Source of the DNA: Cucumis sativus
Lineage: Eukaryota > Streptophyta > Magnoliopsida > Cucurbitales > Cucurbitaceae
Assembly: GCF_000004075.3 (NCBI RefSeq)
Contig: NC_026660.2
Coordinates: 27,035,498-27,099,497, forward strand
Direction: 5' to 3'
Length of the DNA: 64,000 nt
The position numbers and the translations under genes were made by a program. The notes under the pieces are model-generated. The model was not told the origin of the DNA and made no database searches. It was given only the letters and a program-made list of their open reading frames with translations. Shown here in pieces: positions 11,530-22,309 of this stretch; positions within the stretch are counted from its first letter, which is position 1, and each line of letters starts with the position of its first letter.

Positions 11530-13640
11530 ATTCCGATTACTATTCTTTAGAAAAACACAAAGAATATTCTTTTATGTTTAGCCAAATTTTTTGTGCTGAT
11601 TGAGAGTCACTATGAGTGTATAGGTAAATGTTATTGCTACTTAATAAGAAGAAATCGTAATAGTTTCTTAAATGATTTAAATAACAATACCATTGTTATG
11701 TTGTTTATTTGGACTACTATTGGGATGTTGTGTGTGTGTGACTTTTGTTGATATCAACTGCTCCTTTTATATAAAATTTCAGTTATTCATTCAATTATGA
11801 CAATAAAGTTTATCATTTTAGAGGTTTAGATATCACATCTCATTCCACTAAAGAAAAAGTTTTACAATTCACCTTTGATTTGTGAACAATGATTTATCAA
11901 TTTAGTTCATTATTTTGTTCTTTTTACTAAATATATTATTAAATGTTAATAGAACTTTTGACCTGTAGTTATAGTTAACAAGTGCATTGAAAACCAAATT
12001 TTTGTTTTTATAAACTATAAAGACTACACATTCATACGTTTAAGATTTCACTTAATTTTGAAAAGAAATTTTTATGTATTTAATGCCATAATTAAAATTT
12101 GAGCCTAAAAAGCGTTAAGGCTTAAACTTCACATACTAAATTATGAGTTCAATGTTGGAAGCCTTTTTTAAAATAAAAAAGTTGACCAAAAGAATATGAC
12201 TAATTTAAAAGAAGTAGAAGAAAACAATTGGATGTTTAATTTATATGTATTTTCATATTGAAGTGCAATTTGCAAAACGTAACTTAAACAGGTTTTTTGC
12301 TTCTAAAAGATGGAAAGTAGTAGGTTTTAAGGAGGGTGACAATCACAGCCCACAGGAATGACCAAATGTTTAATATTTATAAACTAGAGATGAAAGGCAA
12401 CAGTAGTGACCAAATGTTTTATTTATTGTTTATTTCAACTTTATCCTTTACAGTAAGGGACACTCTTTTCCTATTTTTTTATCCTCAAGTTTTTGTAGTA
12501 TTAGATCACTAATATTCATCCCTTTTCAGTATATCATTTGGTCCAAAGTGTAGTAACTCTACCAATTAATTGATATATCTAAATATCAACCTTTAATATT
12601 CCACTCTCACAATTCTCTCTTTTATTTTTCTTAATTATGATTTTTCTCTTCTTCTAATTTTATTTCCACTTCAATTTCTTTCATTTTCGCCACAAATTTG
12701 TTATTTTATTTTTTCATTTTCTTTTTATCTTCTCACATTTACATATTTTCGATTATGGATATTTCAATAATGTTAGTCTTGCTAAACAATCTTTAAGTAT
12801 GTTAGTCGTATATCCATAGTGTATTATCAATTTAATCCTAAACCATTATTTGTTTTTTTTTCCTTCTTATATTTTTAACTTAGTCTAACATCTAACATGA
12901 CCATCTATAAATTCAATTTTGAGGTTGATTTAAATAAAGAAAACCCTTTTCTTTCTTCTTCCTCCTCTCTTTTTTCTTCTTGTTGATTGTGGTTGCAAGC
13001 ATACGACGAAGAATAGGGCAAAGCTTCTAGTATCGGGTATGAGATGAAGCTTTCAACGTTATTTTTTTATTGGTCATTCATCCAGTTGACAACATAAGTT
13101 TTAGATGAGATAAAGATTGAGAGAGTTCTAGATATAAAACCAATGAATAAATGTACATATGTATAATCGTTTATTTTATATAAACGATAATGGTTATTGT
13201 CGTTAACATTTGCGTATATTTTTAAATAAACAATAAAATATTTTATAGTCAACTTAAGAAATGAAAAATATATATTTATTTAAATATTTTTAAATAAACA
13301 ATCAAACATTTTAGAGTCAACATAAAAAATGAAATGGAAAATAAAATCATGTTAAATGTCATCTTATCTCTTCAAATGAAAATAGAAAAAAAATTATATT
13401 AAATGCCTTTTCACTCAAAATAAGAAAATATTATACTAAATACATTTACTCTCTTTTTAATAAACCCTTATAAATGTAATTTGTGTCTCATCACTAAATA
13501 AACATTGAAAATAGGAAAACATATATTAATAAAGTTATTGTGAAACTATAAAATCCTTCCTCGAAGATTTTGAAACTTAAAATGAGATTTTTGGATTTTT
13601 AGGTAAAATATCTGATTAATTAATTTATATTATAGAGAAT
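11530..13640. other. AT-rich intergenic DNA, no gene seen
   Basis: Two kilobases of AT-rich sequence between two plus-strand genes. It includes the ascorbate oxidase 3' flank (AATAAA-like and T-rich stretches after 11520) and distal FKBP13 promoter. A CTTCTT-rich patch near 12950-12990 is low complexity. No frame with family resemblance was found on either strand. Confidence 0.5.
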
Positions 13641-13656
13641 AAGTATGAGTCTGTTG

Positions 13657-13751
13657 GCCCAAAAGCCCAAAAGCCCAAAAGCCCAAAAGCCCAAAATCTC
13701 AAAGGCAATCTTCTCAATAGGTGGAGGCTCTTATCCAAATCCAATGGCCCA
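13657..13751 (+). promoter_or_regulatory. tandem site II array upstream of FKBP13
   Basis: Five perfect tandem copies of the 8-mer GCCCAAAA occupy 13657-13696, and a sixth GGCCCA lies at 13746-13751. Each copy contains GCCCA, the reverse of TGGGC, the core of plant site II elements bound by TCP factors. The array ends about 210 bp before the FKBP13 start codon. Whether it is regulatory or only a minisatellite cannot be told from sequence. Confidence 0.6.
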
Positions 13752-13908
13752 TATTTTGCACTTGTGGGGCCCTACAGTTCGCCATATCTATCCTAAGTGC
13801 GCATTCATTCAAACCACTGCCTCAAACAAACATCACACTGTTACAACTTACCATTGCCACCTTCACTTTATTCAAGCTTCACATACACCTCAATCTGATC
13901 ATACTAAA

Positions 13909-14000
13909 ATGGCACTTTCCCCATTAACCTTCACAACCCCAAGACCTCAAGCTTCCCAAATTTTCTCCCCCAAGTTATCTTCCACTGTTAAACCCACATC

Positions 14001-14032
<32 letters not shown>

Positions 14033-16016
14033 CAGTTTCTGCTACTAAGAAGGCAATATCTAACATGGGCATTGGCCTTCTTGCTGCTTCGGTTTTGGCT
14101 CTTTCGCCCTTGGATGCAAACGCTACCAGAATTGAATACTATGCCACTGTTGGAGAACCCCTTTGCGAGTTCAACTATGTGCCTTCCGGGCTTGGCTATT
14201 GCGACATCGCCGTCGGATCCGGTGAGGAAGTTCCTTATGGTGAGCTTATCAATGTCAGTTCCGATCTTCAATCATCCACTTCTTGTTTCTCATTTTACTT
14301 TTCTTCGCATCATCAAATTCTACCCTGCTTTTATATGACTGCTTGTTTCCGTCCAACTTCTCCTGCATTGCTTCGTTGCAGTGGAATGTGCAATTCCCGC
14401 CAATAGTATATCAATCTAATATGTGTCTCTCGTTTTTTGCTGAGTTTGCATGTGGGTTATTTTTCTTAATATGTATATGTTGTGTCACGTGTTGCAATGA
14501 ACTGCAATTCACTACGTTTAATTTCCCCATTCCACGCATAAGGGATTTTATGATATGTTTTTGCGTTATTTTACCGTTCAAATGCAGGTTCACTACACTG
14601 CAAGGTTTGCTGATGGGATAGTGTTTGACAGTAGCTACAAGCGTGGTAGATATCTCACCATGCGTATTGGTGTTGGCAAGGTATTGATCAAGTGTTTTGT
14701 ACAGCTTCTTAAGGTGCATATGGGCTTGAAAAGTTTGGCCAATTTGTTTAAGTGCGAGCGGCTACAGGCTTTGAGAGTAATGATACTGTTTAAGAGAAAA
14801 GTGATGAAAATATATGTATTTTAGGTCATTGGTAACTTAGTCCATTTCTGCACTTTCCAGATCATGTCGTTTCTTTAGGAAAACGTAGTTGAGCAGAATT
14901 CAATTGTACTTATAACTATGAGAAAAAAAAAAAGCAAATTTAATTAGAGTAAAACGGTCAGCAGAATAGCTTTTCTAGGATTGAGGAACATCTCTCTTTG
15001 TCCCATCTTAATAAAATACGCACCTTGCTGCATCAACTTGGTTGACAATCACCTCCCTATATGCAACTATCTTCTAAGAGACCTTGTGTGGAGTTAGTTC
15101 TCCTACAAATCCCAATTGTTTGTTGACGAGGATGTAGAAAGAAAGTGGTGGGTTTCTTTAACGATTTGACAAGGAAAGAGCTGGATGAGAGTGGAGGCAA
15201 GTCTGTTACCAACATGGGAGGATCAGGGTACTGAGAATTTTCCTTCTCATGCCTAGATTAGGAGCAAGATACTATTTGTAAAACAAACTTTTAATTTACT
15301 TGCAACCAATCAATAGCCATTATATGGATAAATAATTCATTACCTTAGCCACTAACTATAACTACATTCATTTCACCTTGTGGTGAGTGTGGGACCGTGG
15401 GTAACTGGGTGGGTGTAGTTACTTACCACATTGACTCATCGGAAAGGGACTAAAGTTGATAAGATTGTTGCCAGGTAATAAGAGGATTGGATCAGGGAAT
15501 ATTAGGGGGTGAAGGAGTACCACCAATGCTAGTAGGTATGTCTACTGACGCAATGAGTAGAATTTTGTGGTTTTCTTTTTTTGCTGGTTTGCTTCTAAGA
15601 AATTATTGCCCCTCTGATTTTGCCTAGGTGGCAAACGTAAGCTTCAGATTCCTCCACATTTAGCGTATGGACCAGAACCAGCAGGCTGTTTTTCAGGTTG
15701 AATTCTTTGAACTGAACTGCTTTGTTTTGCGTGTTGGCTATCTAAATTTTCGTGACAATGTTGCAAGCTGTCTGTAGTTGCTTCTGTTGGCAAGTTAACG
15801 GTAGTTTATTTTGTGCAAATGCATTATATGTTAGTGTGTAGTTGCTTTGCTCCAGATATCTCTTTTTGATACTGGTGAAACCCAAGTACCAATTAACTAA
15901 TGGACTCTGTTAATGCCATTTGTGTTGCCTTTACAGGTGATTGCAATATACCTGGAAATGCAACTCTTGTGTATGATATAAATTTCGTTGGAGTCTACTC
16001 AGGAAATAGGAAGTGA
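13909..16016 (+). CDS. FKBP13: FKBP13, thylakoid-lumen peptidyl-prolyl isomerase
   Basis: Predicted 215-residue chloroplast immunophilin. Arabidopsis FKBP13 is a redox-regulated lumenal peptidyl-prolyl cis-trans isomerase that interacts with the Rieske protein precursor. Exons: 13909-14253, 14588-14680, 15475-15535, 15628-15696, 15937-16016; all GT-AG, frame kept. Residues 1-46 are a Ser/Thr-rich transit peptide including ten consecutive Ser codons (14005-14034). Residues 53-72 form a hydrophobic lumenal signal ending DANA. The FKBP domain spans about 105-215 (VHYTARFADGIVFDSSYKRG, GLDQGILGGEGVPPM, LAYGPEPAGCFSGDC). Cys86/Cys98 and Cys187/Cys192 have exactly the spacing of the two regulatory disulfides (5-17 and 106-111 in mature numbering). 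Oddity: the signal has Lys47-Lys48 before the hydrophobic core where a twin-arginine would be expected. The ATG at 13909 begins the transit peptide; an upstream in-frame ATG at 13645 runs through the promoter array and is unlikely. Confidence 0.93.
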
Positions 16017-16029
16017 TGGAAACAATACC

Positions 16030-17360
16030 CAATTTCCTACAAAATTCTTGTAGATAGACAACACAGAGTAAGTGATTTTCTGACTTTTCTAAATGTTCAA
16101 TCATATCAACCTATCCTTTGTTTGGTTTCTCTTTTAAGTTGTGTTCACAGCTCAGCTATCTTAACACACCCATTTGTTTTTTGGTCCATCTCATACAGTA
16201 GAATCACAACAATTATCTCAGTAGTGTCTCAGATTCCATTTCATGCTTCCTGCTTCATCTATTGTTCATCATACACTTTTTCCCTCTTGGTTTCCCAGAA
16301 CTTAAGTTGAAGCTAAACCACGAGCCAAAAGAAGTGCATTTCTCTCTGGATTTTCCAAGTATGTGGAACTCAAGCTTGACTCTTAAGGCAGAATACTTGG
16401 TTTTCTCCAACTAACCACCAGCAGGACTGGCAATCCTTTTTAGGTGAAAATCCAGCTAGGCATGGTTGAAATTGCTCAATTCAAACGTAATTGACCAAAA
16501 CTATGTATTTGGTTGTTTTACAAGATTATGACTGTATTTCTATGCACGGATACTATTATACTTTGTAAAAGCACGTCTTGTTTCTGAGTACTTCAGTAAC
16601 TTTATGCAAATGGAATCTAATGACCGCATTTTCTTTGAACACATTCTTTTTTAATATGATCGAATTGTCAATGAACACAAAATTATTAAACATAGATCAC
16701 CCTAATTTTTTCTCACCGCGATTTTTCTTTATGCTACCTTTGGATATGAGAAAAAGGTTAACGGAAAAAAAATGTTCCGAAAGCCAAAAGCAAAGAAAGC
16801 AGGATTCTTTCCTCACGTTTGGTGAAGAGAGAGAACCGGAAAGGAAGCCTTGGCTTGGCCTTTTTCTTCGTTTGCTGGGACCAAATGCCGTTTGAAATAA
16901 TTTGAATTTTGTGTTCAAATTTTTAGGCTCTTTTCCAAACCGAAAGTAAGTGCAAATGTATAGCCATACTGCTCCTTCACAATTCATTAACTTAATAATT
17001 TCCAGTCCTTTAAAATAAAGCGACTTTGGTTTTCTTCTTTTTTCCTTTCCTCTAACAGTTAATAACCAGGTTGGAATCTTGTTTTCTTTAGGTGAAAGAA
17101 CAGCTGTGGGGAAGCCAAAGTCGTCTCACAAACAGAAAATTACAACATCATGAAATAAAGTAATCTCTTACATCAGCTAGTAACAACTAACAACCCCAAA
17201 TATTCTAATTACTCATCCATCTAGTTGACCATTTCTTCTTCACAAATGATTGAACACACAGTAATATATATCATTACCATAATTATTGAGGTGTTTGACA
17301 AAAATTTAGCAGAAGAGAGATATATAGAGAGAGGTACAAAACAGGAGACTTGTTTTAGCT
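16030..17360. other. intergenic, convergent 3' flanks of FKBP13 and HIPP
   Basis: FKBP13 (plus) and the HIPP gene (minus) converge here, so most of this is 3' untranslated and spacer sequence. No further gene is supported. Confidence 0.55.
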
Positions 17361-17368
17361 GCAAAGAA

Positions 17369-17919
17369 TTACATGACAGAGCAAGCATTTGGGTTGTCAT
17401 CACTGAACATGTTGATGTAAGGATCTTCATATTTGGTAACAGAAGCAGTAGTGGCAGTTTGCTCCACATTTCTTACATACCCCGGTGGTGCCTTCTTATC
17501 ATAAGCCTGAGCAATGTAAGGCTGTGACACTAAGCTGTAGGGAACATATGGCCATATCTCAGCCTTTTTCCCTGTAGACTTCGCCTTCTTCAGTATCTTG
17601 CTTGCTTCAACATACCCCGTAACTGTCACTTTCTGCTGCTTCCTGTTTATCTCCACAGATTTTACCCCTTCCAAAGTTCAAAAGCAACTGCATTTTGTTA
17701 GATAGAGAGAAAAGGAAGAAGTAAAAACACAAAAGGGTTGAGTTTCTTTAGACATAACATACCACTGAGTGAAGAGAGGGCATTCTTGACCTTAAGTTCA
17801 CAGCCATCACAGTCCATTCTGACTTTCAACTCCACGGTTTGAAGCTGTTTCTTCTTCTTGTGTTTATGGGTGTTACCCACCAAATCTGACAAGTACTCCA
17901 AAGTCCCACCAACACCCAT
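17369..17919 (-). CDS. Heavy-metal-associated isoprenylated plant protein (HIPP)
   Basis: Predicted 151-residue metallochaperone-like protein. Two exons: 17919-17763 and 17667-17369, with the GT-AG intron splitting Gly53 at the position usual for this family. An N-terminal leader (MGVGGTLEYLSDLVGNTHKHKKKK) precedes one HMA domain at about residues 27-92. The metal-binding MDCDGC puts Cys37 and Cys40 in place. GKKAEIWPYVPY and YDKKAPPGYVRNV are diagnostic of the HIPP20-27 (cluster I) group. The protein ends in CSVM, a CaaX box predicted to be farnesylated, which would place it at membranes or in the nucleus. HIPPs are linked to cadmium/copper handling and stress responses, but the exact role of this member is not visible. 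By recall it is closest to Arabidopsis HIPP20/22 rather than HIPP26. Confidence 0.93.
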
Positions 17920-18147
17920 TTTTCACTCTTTAATCGATGTAGTTGAAAAGGGAAAGGGACAACAGAAGCTCACAGAAGCAAAAACCAGAGTTGTAGAAAG
18001 AAATGGAAACGTAAGTTTGGGTAGAATGATGGATCTTTCTCTTTAGTCTTTACCTTCTCTTCAAGCAAACAAGCAAAGAAAAGGGCATTAGAAACAAAGG
18101 CTGCTTTCTCTGGTTTTGAGATGGTTATATGAAAGGAAACAGAGCTC

Positions 18148-18155
18148 GTTATATA
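18148..18155 (-). promoter_or_regulatory. TATA box of the HIPP gene
   Basis: TATATAAC on the minus strand, about 230 bp upstream of the HIPP start codon at 17919. This implies a leader of around 200 nt. There is no competing TATA closer to the gene. Confidence 0.5.
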
Positions 18156-18229
18156 GCCATCTGGGTTACATTTTAAAACTAAAGGAAAAAGGGTTGTGTT
18201 TTGGTTGTGGCCCCCCAATCACCAAAAAT

Positions 18230-21200
18230 AATTTGGCTTAGGAAGCTTGGTTCTTTTTTGTTGCTGTGGACGTTGCATTTTTACTTTAAAATGGCAATTC
18301 TTTTAAGATTATGAATATATTAAAACAAATCTATATGCTTTTCTTAATGAAGAGGTACTTTTGGCTCTATCCTTTGGAAGATTGATCGCCTTTATTCCAG
18401 TAATAAAATTAAGTTTAATTTACAAATACCAAAACAAAAATATAGAAAACAAATTTGCAATTTAACCTAAAACTAAAACCAATTGGGCTGTCATTTATGG
18501 AGTGAAGCTGAATTCAACAAGTTTTAAAAACCAACGCTATACCAAAAATGTCACCGCCATCTTTACCTTAATGCATGAGGAGTCTTCTTAATTTAGTGGT
18601 TTGCATAATTTTAATTTAATCTCAATTTTTTCACGTAACTTTTTAAAACTATTTCATCTTAAACTCCATTATAAGAAGCTTGAAGGTGCATGGTGGTCGG
18701 TAGGTGATTAGATCAATTTCAATTTTAACCTTAGTTTTTAATTAAATGGGTTTGGCTGGCTTAAACAACAAGTAGTAACAACAGACAGATATGTTGTTAG
18801 GAAGAGAAGTATGTTATGTTATAATAGTTGAAAAGAAAAAGTAGTGGTCATGTCGTTTTCTGAACAACATAACACTAAACATATATATAAAAAAATAAAG
18901 ACTTGGGATTATTTTAGTTTTCATAAACAATAATTTTAGTGTTTGTTTGAAAAGTGTTGTGTTGGGGACTTGGGGGTGGAGAGAACCCGAAGGAAGGAAA
19001 GTGGGCAGCAGCCTCCTTCCTTGTATGCAATTGCAAAACTTAAGTCTTTTTCAATTGTATTCTTCTAAAAGTTTTATAATAATCTTTCCCTTTTCATTTC
19101 TGTTTTTATTGTGTATATTTATTGGTTTTTCACATGGACAGGTTAATTGGCTTTGATTAAATCTTTAATACTACTACTAATCACTGATTGGAGCCACAAA
19201 TGTTGATTACTTGAGTGATTTAGATGATCAAGATTTTTCAAAAATTAAGTCAAATTAATTTTGACTTAATTTGTGAATCCAGAAATGTGGTTTGGGATGT
19301 GTGTAAAAAGATCATGATGCTGATTCTTTATTCTAATAGAGGAAGGAAGTAAAATGGGTGTGGCTAATCTTACCATTTCTTCCTCTATTCCTTTTCCTCC
19401 ACTTTCTATTTTGTCTTCAAACTTCTCCCCTAATAAGCACACATTTAATAAAGTCACTCTATCACACTATGTACTTTTTTTGGCCACGAATATTTTTCAT
19501 TTCATCATGCAACCTCTTTTTTTATATATAGTAATTATAGCTACATTAATAACTTTGACGGGACCCCCAACTTATAATTAATTAATTAGCTTTCTATCAA
19601 ATTAAAAATAAAAACGGTATTAGATTATATCTATCCATGAAAAAAGATAAGAAAATTGTCATGATCTTTAAAACATAAACCGACACTAGAGATCTAACTT
19701 TACATCTCATAAAATCTAATAAAACTAAAAATGATGGTAATTATAATTTGGTGTTTAATTAACTTAGAATAATAATTTGTCCAAAAAGGTAGACATGAGA
19801 TGGGATAGGACAAAGGCCTGTGCAAAGGAAAAACTGTTCCAACTCTTACACAAAACTGGGACCTTCAATGTGAAGATAAGAATATTATTTCTCATTAAAC
19901 TAACCACCATTCTTATTCTTCAAAATATTTAGTAACCAAAGACAGAGATTTAAATTATTGGTTACAAGTTATTATTAATGCATATGTTTAATAAAGAAAA
20001 AAAGAAAGAGGAAAAAGGGGATTCACAAACAATCCATCTTCTTGTAGCTTTTTTATTTTGGAGGTTTGGTTTTGTTAGACAAAGAGCATTGTCTTTTTTA
20101 TTTATTCTTTTCAATGGAACAACAACTTTTTAGAATTGGGAAAATAAAGGTGACTTTCTTCTTCACCACCACCACCACCTCTACCTCCCAAACACAATTA
20201 TTGCTATACATTTTAGCTCTCATTCCTATTCCTATCTATACTATGATTAATTATTCAACCTTCTCACTTTCCTTTTTCTTTTGTAATATTTGAATTTACA
20301 CAAATTTGACGATCTCACAATCTCATTCGATAGTTTTTTCATTTTTCGTTCTGGTGTACTTTTTTCACTTAAAACGCGTAAAAGATAATGAAAATGGAGG
20401 GTTAAATTTGTAAAAGAAATTAAATATAAAGGAAAAACCCTTTAGTGTATGAGGTAAGTATCACATTGTACTAGTCTTTTCTAATGATTTCTTTTTAAGA
20501 TGACGACATAATTTAAATGTATCTATTCTTATGAAGCTTAAATTAGTAACAAAATCATTCCATGGCCTTGTTTTTTTTCTTTGGAATTGTTCATTTGTAC
20601 TTTAGAATAATTATAGAACCGAATTTATGTAGTCTAAATTGATTTGTGAGATTATATTATAAAAATTTATATAGTTTAAAGGTCTAAATTGATTTGTGAG
20701 ATTATATTATAAAAATTTATATAGTTTAAAGGAGATTTTATAATTATGATTTTACAACATAACATGGCATAGCTAGAATTATATTAACTTTTAGCAATGG
20801 CTTAAACACAATAACCAAAGTTGGCTTTGGACATTATTTCATGAAAAAAGAAAGTTTTGTTTCTAATGTTTGTTTTGACCTCATGAATAAGAACAGCACA
20901 CGACTCCTTTTTATAACGTTTTGGTTATAACTTTTTTGTACTTTAAGGGATTGGGCTTTTTTTCTGCCCTTGATTTCTTGATTTATGTTTTTACTTTTTC
21001 AAAAAAAGATTAGAATTTATATTTGATGCAGAAAGTCAAAATTTAAAAAGAAATTGAAAGCTATTGTTTTGCTAGATTGTCTTTTTCTTAAAAAAAAAGA
21101 AAAGAAAAGAAGAAGATTAAGTGAATTAATAAACAAATATATTTGATATTGAAAAAGAAGATAGCTGTATAACACATGCAATCAATTATTGTATGGTGAA

Positions 21201-22290
21201 CAGTTTGGGTATTCATCTAAAATGCTTAATTGTTCTTACTTGATTTAAATTAATATATAAAGAAATTGTAAAAAAAATAATTAAGTTAGAAGATAACAAA
21301 AAGGGGATTAGTAATATGGATGTAGAAATGAATTAAAAAGTGGTGTGTTGGGGAAATGAATAGAGAAGGAATTGTTGTGTGAATGAAATAATTAGAAGTA
21401 CTTTGGTGTACGCGGTGTCAGGTAATGAAGTTCACTCATTGATATATATAATAATAAGATGAGTCCTCTTCCCTACAATTTCAAACAATAATTGAAATTT
21501 GGAAACGATGTGGCCTTCACGCACACGAAGGAACCATAATCTATATATATATATTAAAATGAAATATTGGTTAGTTCTAAAATTAGTTTGTATTATTGGG
21601 TTCCTCAACTTTAAAAATTTATAATAAGTCTTTAACATTGAAAATCTAAAATATCTATTTGATTTTTTAGGCATTGTTATCTACCTTTATTAAAAAAATT
21701 AGGCCCCTATGATAACTATACTCAAACTTTATTACTTTCTTATCTACATTTTATCTATGGATTAAAAATCAAACCAAAATTTGAAAATTAAAAAGAAAAA
21801 ATAACTGACAAAAAAAATGTTTTCTGTTCTTCAAATTTGACTAAGAATTTTAATCTTTGTATTTGAGAAAGAATGCAAATTATTGTAAGATAGGAAAAGG
21901 AAATAGGTATAATTATATATATATAAAGCAAAGCCGAAAGAAGAAATGGTTACGAAGTGAAATTAAAATAAATAACAAATAATAAGGTTAGGAGAAATAA
22001 AGAGTAAAGATTAAGAAGGTAGTAAACTAACGGTAATATATATCAGAAGAGGAAAACATATAGATAGAAGAATGTATAGCTACATAACCAAAAATGCAAC
22101 GACTATCATCGACCCCCATTGGATGGCTCATATAATGCCCCAAAAAAAAAAAAAAACTAAGAAAAAAGAAAGAAAAGAAGGAAAATGCCATTGATGGAAC
22201 TTGCAAGGACACAAGATCTACATGTCGTCCTTGCTGGGGGGAAGATAGATGTAAAGAGACTACCTCCATTTACATGTAAAACTTACTTAG
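18230..22290. other. 4-kb gene-poor AT-rich region
   Basis: The largest gene-free stretch in the left half. Only short AT-driven frames occur, none with family resemblance or splice context. It contains a 50-bp tandem duplication at 20632-20731, a CAC-repeat near 20162-20180, and purine- and pyrimidine-rich tracts. Some of it must be the distal promoter of the HIPP gene and the 3' flank of the aspartic protease gene. I looked for mature sequences of common conserved plant miRNAs from memory and saw none. Confidence 0.5.
20632..20731. repeat. 50-bp perfect tandem duplication
   Basis: The unit beginning GTCTAAATTGATTTGTGAG occurs at 20632-20681 and again at 20682-20731 with no differences. It is AT-rich and intergenic. 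Perfect identity suggests a recent duplication. Confidence 0.95.
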
Positions 22291-22309
22291 ATAAAGCTCA
22301 GAATCTACA

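Noticed and set aside
13645-13908. In-frame N-terminal extension of FKBP13
   Set aside because: It would translate the GCCCAAAA array. The ATG at 13909 starts a typical transit peptide, so the extension is most likely promoter or leader.
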